64,000 bases of DNA from Planctomycetota bacterium (GTDB lineage: Bacteria; Planctomycetota; Phycisphaerae; WQYP01), in assembly GCA_021851715.1 (NCBI GenBank), contig JAJZCR010000012.1, positions 1 to 64,000 of the forward strand. The letters run 5' to 3'. Of this stretch, positions 8,950 to 18,152 are shown piece by piece; the first letter of the stretch is position 1, and every line of letters begins with the position of its first letter. Below the pieces are notes generated by a model. It was not told the DNA's origin and did not search any database. It saw nothing but the letters and a program-made list of their open reading frames with translations. Both the position numbers and the translations under genes were made by a program.

Positions 8950-10371
8950 ATGACCAATCCCCCGTCTGCACGCACCGTCGGCCAGTTAAAAACCGCCGGG
9001 TACAGGCCTTGCAGTGTCAAGGATGAGCTGCGGCGCAATGTTATATCGCGATTACGCGATGGCAAGCCGCTCTTTGAGGGGCTGGTCGGTTATGAAGATA
9101 CTGTCTTGCCGCAGGTCGTTCATGCGCTGCTCAGTCGGCATGATATGCTTTTACTGGGCTTGCGCGGCCAGGCCAAAACACGGATTTTACGGCTGTTGCC
9201 GGACCTGCTCGATGAATGGATACCGGTGCTGGCAGGCTGCGAACTGCCGGAAGACCCCATCCACCCCAGGTTGGCCATGGGCCGACGAATCATTGCCGAA
9301 CAAGGCGACGATGCTCCTGTTGAATGGTTGCATCGCAGTCGCCGTTATCACGAAAAATTAGCCACGCCGGATGTTACCATTGCCGATCTAATCGGCGAAA
9401 TCGACCTGGTGCGCCACGCCCAGGGTCGCTACCTTTCCGATGAAACCACCATGCACTTCGGCCTGATTCCGCGGACCAACCGGGGAATCTTCGCCATTAA
9501 CGAACTGCCTGATCTAGCTCCGAAAATTCAGGTCGGTCTTTTTAATGTGCTGGAAGAACGCGATGTACAGATCCGCGGCTATCCCATCCGACTCGAGATT
9601 GATGTTTGCATGGTATTTTCGGCCAATCCTGAAGATTACACCAATCGCGGACGCATCGTCACGCCGCTCAAAGATCGCATCGGTTCGGTGATTCGCACCC
9701 ATTACCCGCATCGCCTGGCCGAAGCCATTGAAATCACACGTGAAAACGCCTGGCTGGAGCGAAATGCCGATATCCACGTCGAAATACCCGCCTTTATGCT
9801 GGAACTGATGGAGGAATTCGTGTCCCTGGCCCGCACCAGTCCACATATCAATCAGGCCAGCGGCGTCAGTGTGCGCTGCTCGATTGCCAATGCGGAAAAT
9901 CTGGTTTCCAGTGCGGAACGCCGCGGCATTATTTTGGGCGAAAACCGCGTTGTTGCGCGGATGGACGACCTGGCTTTTATTAGCGCCAGTTGCCGCGGAA
10001 AAATAGAATTGATGCTGGCCGAAGGCGATGAAGCTGAAGATAAGCTGATCGCGACACTGCTGGGTGAAGCGGTGAAAAAGGTGTTCAATCGACACACAGA
10101 TCTGGAAGATTACACAGAATTGGTGCAGCAATTCAAAGGGGGCTTGACTTTGCAAGTCGGCGATGACGTTCCCACCGCACTTTTAGCGGAAAACTATGGA
10201 TTGGTGAAAGGCTTGAAGACTGCAACCTCCAAGCTGGCGGAAAAGTTTGGCCTGAAAACCCTGGATGCGGCATCGCTGGTTTCCGTAGGGGAATTTCTGC
10301 TGGAAGCACTTTACGTGAACAATCGACTAAGCAAAGTTGTGGCTCCGGGAAAAACCTTTTTCCGGAAATAG
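8950..10371 (+). CDS. MoxR/magnesium-chelatase-I-like AAA+ ATPase
   Basis: 473 residues. The Walker A region reads GLRGQAKTR near residues 73-81, a known variant (GxxGxAKT) in this subfamily. The Walker B region is GIFAINELPDL, with Asn-Glu rather than Asp-Glu. Further on are sensor-like VFSANPEDYTNRGRIVTPLKDRIGS and a C-terminal lid. Proteins of this class are cytoplasmic ATPases that usually act with a VWA-domain partner as metal-insertion or remodelling chaperones. No VWA gene follows here; the next gene is a secreted phosphoesterase. Start is supported by AAGGA nine bases upstream. Confidence 0.85.
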   Translation: MTNPPSARTVGQLKTAGYRPCSVKDELRRNVISRLRDGKPLFEGLVGYEDTVLPQVVHALLSRHDMLLLGLRGQAKTRILRLLPDLLDEWIPVLAGCELPEDPIHPRLAMGRRIIAEQGDDAPVEWLHRSRRYHEKLATPDVTIADLIGEIDLVRHAQGRYLSDETTMHFGLIPRTNRGIFAINELPDLAPKIQVGLFNVLEERDVQIRGYPIRLEIDVCMVFSANPEDYTNRGRIVTPLKDRIGSVIRTHYPHRLAEAIEITRENAWLERNADIHVEIPAFMLELMEEFVSLARTSPHINQASGVSVRCSIANAENLVSSAERRGIILGENRVVARMDDLAFISASCRGKIELMLAEGDEAEDKLIATLLGEAVKKVFNRHTDLEDYTELVQQFKGGLTLQVGDDVPTALLAENYGLVKGLKTATSKLAEKFGLKTLDAASLVSVGEFLLEALYVNNRLSKVVAPGKTFFRK

Positions 10372-10542
10372 CGATTCCCGCAGCGTTATTCCTTGCCAAA
10401 GATCCGGAATGCATGGATCACTGCCTGGTGGGAATAGTGCCAACAGACCAATCAAAGCCAGCGCAGAGCTGGCGAGAGCGTCAGCAATCCCACATGCGCT
10501 GCATTCCACAGTCCCCTTCATACCACATTAACACTTTCCCAC

Positions 10543-10548
10543 TATAAT
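10543..10548 (+). promoter_or_regulatory. Candidate -10 box (TATAAT)
   Basis: A perfect TATAAT lies about 45 bases before the chosen start of the secreted phosphoesterase. No good -35 hexamer is visible at 16-18 bases upstream, so the call rests on the -10 alone. Confidence 0.35.
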
Positions 10549-10592
10549 TCCCGCGTTGGTAATGCCGGATGCAAAAGATAGGATTGGAGTTT

Positions 10593-13349
10593 ATGAAGAA
10601 AAACTACGCCTCGCCGACCTGGATGGCCCGACAGAAAAACGGCGGCCGCAAGCATCCATACCTGCTCATCCTGGCGGCAACCACGCTGCTCATAATTGCC
10701 CTGCTCCCGGCTATCAGCCACGCTGCCATGCCTTTATGTACGCTGCCGGATTCGCGCATCGTTGCCCCGGTTGGTCAAGTTAAACCAACTCCAAACTTCG
10801 CCATCGGTGTGGCTCGAATCCATAAAACACTTTTGGTGGAATGTGGGGGTGCCGCTCCAGCGCAATCATTGCTGGCCCTCAATGCACACACCCTGGCCAT
10901 TACGGATCACATCGATTTCGTGAAAGGCGCAGCCCCGGCCGGCCCGGAAAATAAAATCGCCCGTCAAAGCCTGTTTCAGGGCATGGCTGTCGGCCCAGAC
11001 AAAACGGTCTATCTCGCCGGCGGAGTCAGCGACAACGTGGTGGCGCTGCGCCTTACCGGCGGCAAACTGCGATTGTTGCGGCGCTTCCCCCTGGCGTGGC
11101 AACCATTTTCCGCTCATCAATATCCATATCAATATCAATCTCGCCAAGTCCAGCCCTACCATTTCTACCCCGATTCCGTGGCGATGGGTTCCGCCGGCGG
11201 ACACCTTTTTGTCACGGGATTGCTTTCCAACAGCGTGGCGCGGGTTAATCTGCGCACCGGCCACACGGTATACGCCAATGCCGGTTCCATGCCCTTTGCC
11301 GTGGTTCTCGCCGATCATGGCCGTAGAATCGTCGTCAGCGACTGGGGTGGCGACAGGGCCGCGGTGCTCAGTGCCGCCACCATGAAACCACTTGGATCAG
11401 TGGCCATCGGACCACCGACGGGACCGCGAAATCGCCAGGCCGGCGTCCATCCGATCGCACTGGTGGCGTCAGCCCATTCCGCCATCGTCTGGGTGGCCTG
11501 CGCCAATACCGACCAGGTCGTGGCCATTGATGTTAATCGACTGGCCATCGTCCGACGTATCAACGATGCTCCCTACCACAACGCCCCACCAGGATCGTAC
11601 CCGGATGGTTTGGCTCTTTGGAGGCACCATTTATTCGTGGCCAACGCGGGCAATGATGATGTGGCCGTATACAATACGCACAACGGCCGGCGATTGGGTC
11701 TTATTCCCACCGGATGGTATCCGTCCGCCCTGTGTATCGGCCATGCGGCTCTATACGTGGCCTGCGCCAAAGGTTTCGGATCCACCGCCAATCCGAACTA
11801 TCAATGGGTCGGCACTTCCATGCCTGGAACCGTTCAGCGCATTCCCCTTGCCGGGCTTGGCCGCCACCTCACCCGCTGGACCATGCAAGCGTTACGCAAT
11901 GATGGCTTTTCCCACGCCCAACGGGCTCACCGCGCCGCCCAAAATCACCGGGCCGCCGTGGCCCTGCGGAAACACATCCGCCACGTGGTCTTTATTTTGC
12001 GCGAAAACAAAACCTTTGATGAGGATTTCGGCACTTACCGCCGCGCCGGCCACTGGGCTGATCCGCGATTGGATTTATACAACGGCCGGGACCTTCCCAA
12101 TCTCTATGCGCTGGCCAACCGTTTCGGATTGCTGGTCAACTATCGCGTGGATGGCGAAGTGACTGCTCAGGGCCACCAGTGGACTACCGCGGCATCAGAC
12201 TCCGACTGGGTCCAGCGCACCTGGCCAATGTATTATTCCGGCCGCGGCATCACACCCAATCCCGGCTGGACCCAAAGCCTGACGGACTACAATGTCATGG
12301 GGGCCGCCACCGGATTTATCGGCACCGATAACCCGTATACGGATTATGAAAATCTCTCCAGACTCGGCGCTTATTCCAACCCCTGGATTTCTTACCCGTG
12401 CGGACTTTTCTTATTCAATGATCTACTGGCCCATCACGTATCATTTATGGATTTTGGCGAATTTGTTTCGCGCGATGAAGCCGGTGAAATTTCCCAGGCC
12501 ATGAAACAGCATCTTGGAACCACATTTCCCGGGTGGAATCGCTACATCCTTGATACCTGGCGTGCGGGACGCATTTTAGCCTGGCTCAAGGATCCCAGGC
12601 ACACCATGCCTCGCTTGATGTATGTATGGCTGCCGGATGATCATACCGCGGGGCGATCCCCGGGTTATTACACCCCCGCATATTACGTAGCCGATAACGA
12701 CCTGGCCACAGGTGAACTGGTGGCGGCGCTGAGTCGCATGCCCCAATGGAAACATACTCTCATCGTCATCACCGAAGACGATGCTCAATCCGGTGCGGAT
12801 CATATTGGCGCCCACCGCTCCCTGGCCCTGGTGGTCAGCCCCTGGATCAAAAAGGGCCTGTTGATCACCCATCGTTATTCCCAGGTGGATATCATGCGTA
12901 CCATGGAAGCGGCGGAAAAGGTGCCGCCCATGTCTCAATGGGATGCCAACGCCCGCGTGCTTGCCGGCATCTGGACACACCATCCCGATTTCGCCCCGTT
13001 TATTGTGCAACCCATTCAAATTCCGATGGCGCTAAACCCGGGACTGGCCACTCATATCCAGCGGCTGCGGCGCAAAGCCGGCCAGCAGGGCCATTGGCTT
13101 TCACCGCAGTGGCTCTCCCAGCATGGAACGGGGGAATCGAGCCTCCTGTCTCATCCCGATAAAAAGAATGCTTATACCCCCACCACATTGCTGAAAGTGC
13201 CCGGGCCGGAGCAGATGCGCCAGGAATGGATTGCCACCAAGGGCGTATCCTCTTACCGGCACGTGATGACCTACCTGCGAAACTACGCCCGGCTTCATCA
13301 TCAGCCATTGAGCCATTATCTGGCCACCGCTGACGATGGCGGCAAATAG
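10593..13349 (+). CDS. Secreted YncE-like beta-propeller / phosphoesterase (alkaline-phosphatase-fold) protein
   Basis: 918 residues from ATG 10593, chosen because AGGA lies nine bases upstream; an ATG at 10569 is in frame. A short charged N-terminus and one hydrophobic segment (about 20-42) ending near SHA form a signal sequence. Residues about 50-420 form a YVTN/YncE-type beta-propeller. From about 460 comes a PF04185-type phosphoesterase: LRENKTFDEDFG near 465-475 and the metal-binding ITEDDAQSGADHIGAHRS near 725-742. This fusion is known as the bifunctional YncE/alkaline phosphatase-like family. Likely periplasmic or surface hydrolysis of phosphoesters (substrate unknown). The MFS gene follows 58 bases later. 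Confidence 0.88.
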   Translation: MKKNYASPTWMARQKNGGRKHPYLLILAATTLLIIALLPAISHAAMPLCTLPDSRIVAPVGQVKPTPNFAIGVARIHKTLLVECGGAAPAQSLLALNAHTLAITDHIDFVKGAAPAGPENKIARQSLFQGMAVGPDKTVYLAGGVSDNVVALRLTGGKLRLLRRFPLAWQPFSAHQYPYQYQSRQVQPYHFYPDSVAMGSAGGHLFVTGLLSNSVARVNLRTGHTVYANAGSMPFAVVLADHGRRIVVSDWGGDRAAVLSAATMKPLGSVAIGPPTGPRNRQAGVHPIALVASAHSAIVWVACANTDQVVAIDVNRLAIVRRINDAPYHNAPPGSYPDGLALWRHHLFVANAGNDDVAVYNTHNGRRLGLIPTGWYPSALCIGHAALYVACAKGFGSTANPNYQWVGTSMPGTVQRIPLAGLGRHLTRWTMQALRNDGFSHAQRAHRAAQNHRAAVALRKHIRHVVFILRENKTFDEDFGTYRRAGHWADPRLDLYNGRDLPNLYALANRFGLLVNYRVDGEVTAQGHQWTTAASDSDWVQRTWPMYYSGRGITPNPGWTQSLTDYNVMGAATGFIGTDNPYTDYENLSRLGAYSNPWISYPCGLFLFNDLLAHHVSFMDFGEFVSRDEAGEISQAMKQHLGTTFPGWNRYILDTWRAGRILAWLKDPRHTMPRLMYVWLPDDHTAGRSPGYYTPAYYVADNDLATGELVAALSRMPQWKHTLIVITEDDAQSGADHIGAHRSLALVVSPWIKKGLLITHRYSQVDIMRTMEAAEKVPPMSQWDANARVLAGIWTHHPDFAPFIVQPIQIPMALNPGLATHIQRLRRKAGQQGHWLSPQWLSQHGTGESSLLSHPDKKNAYTPTTLLKVPGPEQMRQEWIATKGVSSYRHVMTYLRNYARLHHQPLSHYLATADDGGK

Positions 13350-13407
13350 GCGATTCAGGTAAAACAATTTGGACCCAGATTAAGGTAAACACTTTGGAAC
13401 TTTTGGC

Positions 13408-14808
13408 ATGAGTACACTGCTGGATCAGATGGACCGGGCCTCCATGACCAGACTGCATCGACGCCTCGCATGGTCTGCGGGGCTGGGCATCTTTCTTGAT
13501 GGCTACGATATTATGATTATCGGTGCCGTGCTGCTGCTATTACACACCCAATGGCATCTAAATGCCCATGCTGTGGGATGGCTGGGCAGTGCCGCCTTGG
13601 CCGGAGCTTTCGTGGGAGCTTTAATTGGCGGCCGAATTGCCGATCGCTTTGGCCGCAAGGCAATTTATCTTATTGATCTTATGACCTTTTTTCTGGCCGC
13701 CATTCTATGTGCCTCCGCGTGGAATGTTGCATCACTGGTGGTATTTCGATTTCTGCTGGGAGTGGGTATCGGAGCGGATTATCCCCTCAGCGCCACCTAC
13801 ATGGCCGAGTTTATGCCCACGGTAAAGCGCGGTGGCGTCATCACCTGGACATTTGGCTTGTGGACCGCGGGGGCGATTTTTGCGAGCTTGGTGGGATTCG
13901 TGCTGGTCCATCTGGGGCCATGGGCCTGGCGACTGATGTTGTTGGTTGGAGCCGCGCCAGCCCTGCTGGTGGTGTGGTTGCGGCAAAGCCTTCCGGAATC
14001 ACCCCGCTGGTATCTGCGTCGCGGCCAGGTGGAACAAGCCACGCAAGTCCTCAGGCAACTTGTTCCCGAGCTAACCGATGGGCAAGTCTCGACGATTCTT
14101 GCTGCTCAAACACAAACCCTCCTCCGGACCGCTACCCCCGTGCGCGTACTGTTTGGACGCCGCTTTCTGCGGGCTACCATGTTTGTCTGCATACCGTGGT
14201 TTATGATGGACCTGGTGGGTTACTACGTAACTATTTATATTCCACAAATTCTCGGTCATCTGGGGTTTCATGGATCTCACAGCAAACTGTTCGGCAGTAT
14301 GATTTTAAGTACCAGCTTTCTCATCGGCTATATTCCGTTGGCACTCCTGGTGGATCGCATCGGGCGCGTATGGCCGCAGATTATTGGCTTTGTCGGCGGC
14401 GGCGTTGGATTGGCAATTGTCGGCCTGACCGCTCTGCAATCCCCCACCAAAACCGTCATCCACGGGGGCATGGTGGAACATACAGCGATTTTCAGCACGG
14501 CGGCGATCGTCATCATGTTTGCCGGCATGCTCCTATCCCAGATTCTTAACAGCTTCGGTCCCGGCAACACCACCTATCTTCTGGCCTCTGAGGTCTACCC
14601 GACCGACGTGCGCGCAACAGGTCACGGCTTTGCCACGGCCTTTTCACGCCTGGGGGCGGTTGCCAGCACCTTCTTTCTGCCAGTGGTGGAACATTACACT
14701 GGTACACCCGTGTTAATGCTATGGCTGGCAGGGGGCAGCGTTTTGGGCGGCGTACTCACCTGGGTGTTGCGCGTGGAGACCACCTGCCAGCCCTTGATAC
14801 AGGAATAA
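13408..14808 (+). CDS. MFS transporter, sugar/organic-acid:H+ symporter-like
   Basis: 466 residues with twelve predicted TM helices. TM1 carries the D-G-Y-D motif (GIFLDGYDIMIIG), the TM2-3 loop has GGRIADRFGRK, the TM4 region GVGIGADYPLSATYMAEFMP, and the central loop PESPRWYLRRGQ. These are features of the sugar-porter / aromatic-acid:H+ symporter side of the major facilitator superfamily. The C-terminal half has YLLASEVYPTDVRATGHGFATAFSRLGA. Substrate unknown. Directly downstream of the secreted phosphoesterase, so it might import a product of that enzyme (inference only). Confidence 0.88.
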   Translation: MSTLLDQMDRASMTRLHRRLAWSAGLGIFLDGYDIMIIGAVLLLLHTQWHLNAHAVGWLGSAALAGAFVGALIGGRIADRFGRKAIYLIDLMTFFLAAILCASAWNVASLVVFRFLLGVGIGADYPLSATYMAEFMPTVKRGGVITWTFGLWTAGAIFASLVGFVLVHLGPWAWRLMLLVGAAPALLVVWLRQSLPESPRWYLRRGQVEQATQVLRQLVPELTDGQVSTILAAQTQTLLRTATPVRVLFGRRFLRATMFVCIPWFMMDLVGYYVTIYIPQILGHLGFHGSHSKLFGSMILSTSFLIGYIPLALLVDRIGRVWPQIIGFVGGGVGLAIVGLTALQSPTKTVIHGGMVEHTAIFSTAAIVIMFAGMLLSQILNSFGPGNTTYLLASEVYPTDVRATGHGFATAFSRLGAVASTFFLPVVEHYTGTPVLMLWLAGGSVLGGVLTWVLRVETTCQPLIQE

Positions 14809-14905
14809 TTAAATGAAAAAGCCTGACCCACGCGATTCAGCCGGCAACATGACATAGACCTCCGCACCATGGCATGTCACCCACGACCAAACGCCGTTCC
14901 CCATG

Positions 14906-14911
14906 TATAAT
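14906..14911 (+). promoter_or_regulatory. Candidate -10 box placed for a leaderless hisC transcript
   Basis: TATAAT is followed by exactly nine bases and then ATG at 14921. With normal -10 to +1 spacing, transcription would begin within about three bases of the start codon, and no Shine-Dalgarno sequence lies before that ATG. The -35 region (CACGACC) is not a good match. Confidence 0.4.
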
Positions 14912-14920
14912 CCACCCGGT

Positions 14921-15997
14921 ATGAATGCGCCTGTTCGAAAACATATTGAATTGATGCACGGCTACACGCCCGGTGAACAACCGACGGACGTTGCCGTGAT
15001 TAAACTCAACACCAACGAAAATCCGTATCCACCCTCACCGCGTGTACTATCCGCCATCGGAAACATCACGGCGGAACAACTACGGCGTTACCCCAGCCCG
15101 GACGCTCGGGATTTTCGCCGGGCCGCTGCGGCGGTTCACCACGTCGAGCCCGAAATGATTATGCCCACCAACGGTGGCGATGAGCTTCTGGCTCTGGTCG
15201 TGCGCGCCTGCGCCGGTGAAAATGACCGCGTAGCCTACCTGGACCCGGGGTATTCGCTCTATCCGGTATTGGCCAATATGCAGGCCGCCAAACCCATACC
15301 CGTGGATTACGAAATCTCCTCCCAAGAATGGCGTGTCCCCAAAAACCTTGGGGACATCGACGCTGCGGTTTTACTTATTGTCAACCCCAACGCTCCATCC
15401 GGCACACTCATTGATCTGGCCACGCTGGAAGATATTGCCCGGCGCTTTTCCGGTTTACTGCTTATTGACGAAGCCTATGTGGATTTCGCCCCCATCAGCG
15501 CCATCTCCCTGGTGGCACGTTTTCCCAGGCTGGTTCTGCTGCGTTCCATGTCCAAGGGTTACGGCCTGGCTGGAATGCGTTTTGGCTATGGCATCGCGCA
15601 GGCTCCGCTGATTGCCGAACTCTATAAAATTCGCGACAGTTACCCGTGCGATGTTATTGCCATCGCCGCCGCCACCGCCGCCATCAGTGATCAGGCGTAT
15701 GCCAAAGCCGTGTGGCAAAAGGTCATAGAGCAACGCCAATGGATGACCGGCCAACTTACAGCGCTCGGCTTTGGCGTTCCGGAAAGTCACAGCAATTTTG
15801 TGCTGGCACAGGTACCCGCGGGCATGGATGCGGCACTTTGGTATGAACAACTCAAAGCCCGCCGCATACTGGTGCGCTATTTTAATTTACCGCGCCTGAC
15901 CGATAAGCTGCGGATCACTATTGGTACACCCCAGCAGAATGAAATTTTCATTCAAACCATGGCGGAACTAAAGACAGGCATGACGCCTCCTGATTAA
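14921..15997 (+). CDS. hisC: Histidinol-phosphate aminotransferase
   Basis: PLP-dependent class I/II aminotransferase that converts imidazole-acetol phosphate plus glutamate to L-histidinol phosphate. Signature regions: KLNTNENPYPPSP near the N-terminus, NPNAPSGT, LLIDEAYVDF, and the PLP lysine in SMSKGYGLAGMRFGY (Lys near residue 212). Length of 358 residues is normal. I chose ATG 14921 over ATG 14903 because family alignments start near here and a TATAAT sits nine bases before it. hisB follows 42 bases later, so the two form a small histidine unit. Confidence 0.93.
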   Translation: MNAPVRKHIELMHGYTPGEQPTDVAVIKLNTNENPYPPSPRVLSAIGNITAEQLRRYPSPDARDFRRAAAAVHHVEPEMIMPTNGGDELLALVVRACAGENDRVAYLDPGYSLYPVLANMQAAKPIPVDYEISSQEWRVPKNLGDIDAAVLLIVNPNAPSGTLIDLATLEDIARRFSGLLLIDEAYVDFAPISAISLVARFPRLVLLRSMSKGYGLAGMRFGYGIAQAPLIAELYKIRDSYPCDVIAIAAATAAISDQAYAKAVWQKVIEQRQWMTGQLTALGFGVPESHSNFVLAQVPAGMDAALWYEQLKARRILVRYFNLPRLTDKLRITIGTPQQNEIFIQTMAELKTGMTPPD

Positions 15998-16039
15998 AAT
16001 AACTTGACCGATTCCACCTTTATTGAAAGGAGTCAGCTT

Positions 16040-16648
16040 ATGAGTAACAACATTGCACCTGCCCAGCGCCGCGTCACCCTCACCCGGAAAACGCGCGAAA
16101 CCGATATTTCCCTTAGCTTGAATCTTGACGGCACAGGTCATGCCGATATTGCTACCGGTGTGGGCTTTTTTGATCACATGCTTCACCATTTGGCCCGCCA
16201 CGGCATGTTTGATCTGGCCGTGAAGGCCATCGGCGATCTACACATTGATGCCCATCACACCGTGGAAGACGTGGCTTTGGTACTCGGTGCCGCCCTTGAC
16301 AAGGCCTTGGCGGAAAAAAAGAGTATTTACCGCTACGGCTGGGCCGATGTGCCCATGGAAGATGCCCTGGCCAAGGTAGCCCTCGATCTTTCCGGGCGAC
16401 CCGCGTTTATTTTCAATGTCGCATTCCCCACTCCGAAAATCGGTGATTTTGATGTGGAATTAATCTCCGAGGCTCTGCGATCCCTCACCAACACCGCCAA
16501 AATGAATTTGCATGTCAATGTACCGTACGGCACCAACAGCCATCATGTGGCGGAAGCCATTTTCAAGGCTTTGGCCAAATCGCTGCGGCAAGCCGTGGCC
16601 ATAGATCCGCGATCCGATCAAATTCCCAGCACCAAAGGGGTGCTCTGA
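16040..16648 (+). CDS. hisB: Imidazoleglycerol-phosphate dehydratase
   Basis: 202 residues; sixth step of histidine synthesis (dehydration of imidazole-glycerol phosphate). The manganese-binding histidine motifs are intact: FFDHMLHHLARHG, DAHHTVEDVAL and PYGTNSHHVAEAIFKA. The protein ends in the usual IPSTKGVL. The start at 16040 has AGGAG eight bases upstream; an upstream in-frame start at 16004 is less likely. This is the monofunctional enzyme, without the histidinol-phosphatase domain found in enteric HisB. Confidence 0.96.
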   Translation: MSNNIAPAQRRVTLTRKTRETDISLSLNLDGTGHADIATGVGFFDHMLHHLARHGMFDLAVKAIGDLHIDAHHTVEDVALVLGAALDKALAEKKSIYRYGWADVPMEDALAKVALDLSGRPAFIFNVAFPTPKIGDFDVELISEALRSLTNTAKMNLHVNVPYGTNSHHVAEAIFKALAKSLRQAVAIDPRSDQIPSTKGVL

Positions 16649-16678
16649 CTCACGGACCGGCCAACCGCCATCGTGGAA

Positions 16679-17389
16679 CTAAGCCCCACCCCACGATTCC
16701 ACAATCGCCACACTGGCGGAACAGCCAAGGCGATCCGCGCCCGCTTCCAACATCGCTCGCGCCGTGGACGCATCACGTATTCCGCCGGCGGCCTTCACGC
16801 GTATGCCTGATGCATGCGCCTTCAATAAACGCACCGCTTCCACGCTCGCCCCACCCGCCGGATGAAAGCCCGTGCTGGTTTTCACAAAATCCGATCCCGC
16901 TTCGCCGGCCGCCCGGCAGCCCAGTGCTATTTGCTCTGCCGTCAGCAGTGCCGTTTCCAAAATCACCTTCACCACAATGCCCTTCCTTGTCGCCCGCGCG
17001 GCCTCAACCACCGCCTGCACATCCGCCCGCGCAGTTGCCAAATCACCCGCTATAACCGCCGGTAAAAAAATTACCATGTCAATTTCCTCCGCCCCGTCAC
17101 CAATACATTCCCTGGCCTCAAAGGCTTTGCTGGCACCGCTGGCCGCTCCAAATGGAAAGCCCACACACGCACAAACCACCGTGCGAGCATCTTGCGCCAT
17201 GACTTCGCGGCCGACACCCGCCACAGCTACTAAAGAACCGGCCAGTTTGACCCAGCGCGGATTGACGCACACGCTGGCAAATTGATACTGCAATGCCTCC
17301 GCCACCAGCAACCGAATCTGCGTCTCTCCGGCTTCCGGCTTGAGCAAAGTATGGTCAATACGCCTGGCAAGCTGTCGGCGAGTCAACAT
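16679..17389 (-). CDS. deoC: Deoxyribose-phosphate aldolase
   Basis: 236 residues, class I aldolase splitting 2-deoxy-D-ribose 5-phosphate to glyceraldehyde 3-phosphate and acetaldehyde in deoxynucleoside catabolism. The Schiff-base lysine lies in DFVKTSTGF (near residue 170), and the second lysine in RVKAAGGIRD. The N-terminus has RIDHTLLKPEA, typical of the family. The start at ATG 17389 is preceded by GGAG; the longer frame to 17497 adds residues not seen in the family. Converges with hisB, 30 bases apart; divergent from mscL. Confidence 0.95.
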   Translation of the reverse strand: MLTRRQLARRIDHTLLKPEAGETQIRLLVAEALQYQFASVCVNPRWVKLAGSLVAVAGVGREVMAQDARTVVCACVGFPFGAASGASKAFEARECIGDGAEEIDMVIFLPAVIAGDLATARADVQAVVEAARATRKGIVVKVILETALLTAEQIALGCRAAGEAGSDFVKTSTGFHPAGGASVEAVRLLKAHASGIRVKAAGGIRDASTARAMLEAGADRLGCSASVAIVESWGGA

Positions 17390-17491
17390 CAAACTATTTC
17401 TCCACAACCATGATCCATACGATAATTTTATGATCATAAGGGCGGCTGGGATGGCGTCAACCCGCCGGGGATGAAAAGCCGCTGACGATAC

Positions 17492-17520
17492 TTGCAAAAC
17501 TCGCTTGGCGAGGTTTTAAT
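17492..17520 (+). promoter_or_regulatory. Promoter for mscL
   Basis: TTGCAA at 17492-17497, a 17-base spacer, then TTTAAT at 17515-17520, close to the sigma-70 consensus. Transcription would start near 17527, giving a leader of about 40 bases before mscL. The spacer itself forms a stem: AAAACTCGC pairs with GCGAGGTTTT across a TTG loop (17496-17517, one bulged base), so the element can also be read as a hairpin. Confidence 0.55.
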
Positions 17521-17565
17521 GTACCTTCATGGACATCTGTGTACGCACGCTTGGAGGTTACAAAT

Positions 17566-18102
17566 ATGCCTTTCGATGCTAAAAAGAATTTCAATCCCAA
17601 GTCCTTGCGCGATAAAAGTCTGTCTTTTCATCAGGAATTCAAAAAATTCCTTTTTCAAGGCAATGCTCTTTCACTCGCCATCGGTGTCATTATCGGCGGA
17701 GCCTTCGGTGGGTTTGTCAGTAAAGTAAACTCTGACCTGATCATGCCCATCATCAATCTTTTTCTACCCAACGGTTCCTGGCGGACCGCCGGCATTACCA
17801 TTGGCAGTGTGCCGAAACTAAACCCCACCACCTTTAAGCCTGTCTTGGATCCCAAAACCCACCAGCAGGTCATGGAACCGGTTAAATTGCTGATCGGCGA
17901 TTTGGGCAATCAGTTTCTCACGTTGATTATTACCGGTTTGGTTTGCTTTATCATCATTAAAATCCTGGTCAAGGCTCCTGCACCACCACCGCCACCGCCG
18001 CCGGCACCACCCACCAAGGCGTGCAAATTTTGTCTGGAAACCATTCCGGCGGAAGCCACCAAATGCAAAAGCTGCTGCAGCGAACAGCCGGCATCGGCGT
18101 AA
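17566..18102 (+). CDS. mscL: Large-conductance mechanosensitive channel with C-terminal zinc ribbon
   Basis: 178 residues. The first 130 are a standard MscL: amphipathic N-terminus with [21 protein letters not shown] (TM1), a periplasmic loop, and TM2 ([19 protein letters not shown]). The channel opens under membrane tension to release solutes in osmotic downshock. In place of the usual short cytoplasmic helix there is a proline run (about 145-158) and then a Cys-rich module of the zinc-ribbon type, with KFCLE followed about 14 residues later by KSCC. GGAGG eight bases before ATG 17566 fixes the start. Its own promoter lies just upstream. Confidence 0.93.
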   Translation: MPFDAKKNFNPKSLRDKSLSFHQEFKKFLFQGNALSLAIGVIIGGAFGGFVSKVNSDLIMPIINLFLPNGSWRTAGITIGSVPKLNPTTFKPVLDPKTHQQVMEPVKLLIGDLGNQFLTLIITGLVCFIIIKILVKAPAPPPPPPPAPPTKACKFCLETIPAEATKCKSCCSEQPASA

Positions 18103-18152
18103 GGGTAGCACCCATCGCAACGGCCGAATTTGCCGACGTATAAGCGAAAGCT

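Noticed and set aside
9514-10155. A 213-residue minus-strand frame inside the MoxR-like gene
   Set aside because: Fully antisense to a protein with clear AAA motifs; it has a Phe/His/Gln-rich shadow composition and no ribosome-binding site.
13707-14549. A 280-residue plus-strand frame inside the MFS gene
   Set aside because: A frame shadow of an MFS protein whose motifs are intact in the main frame.
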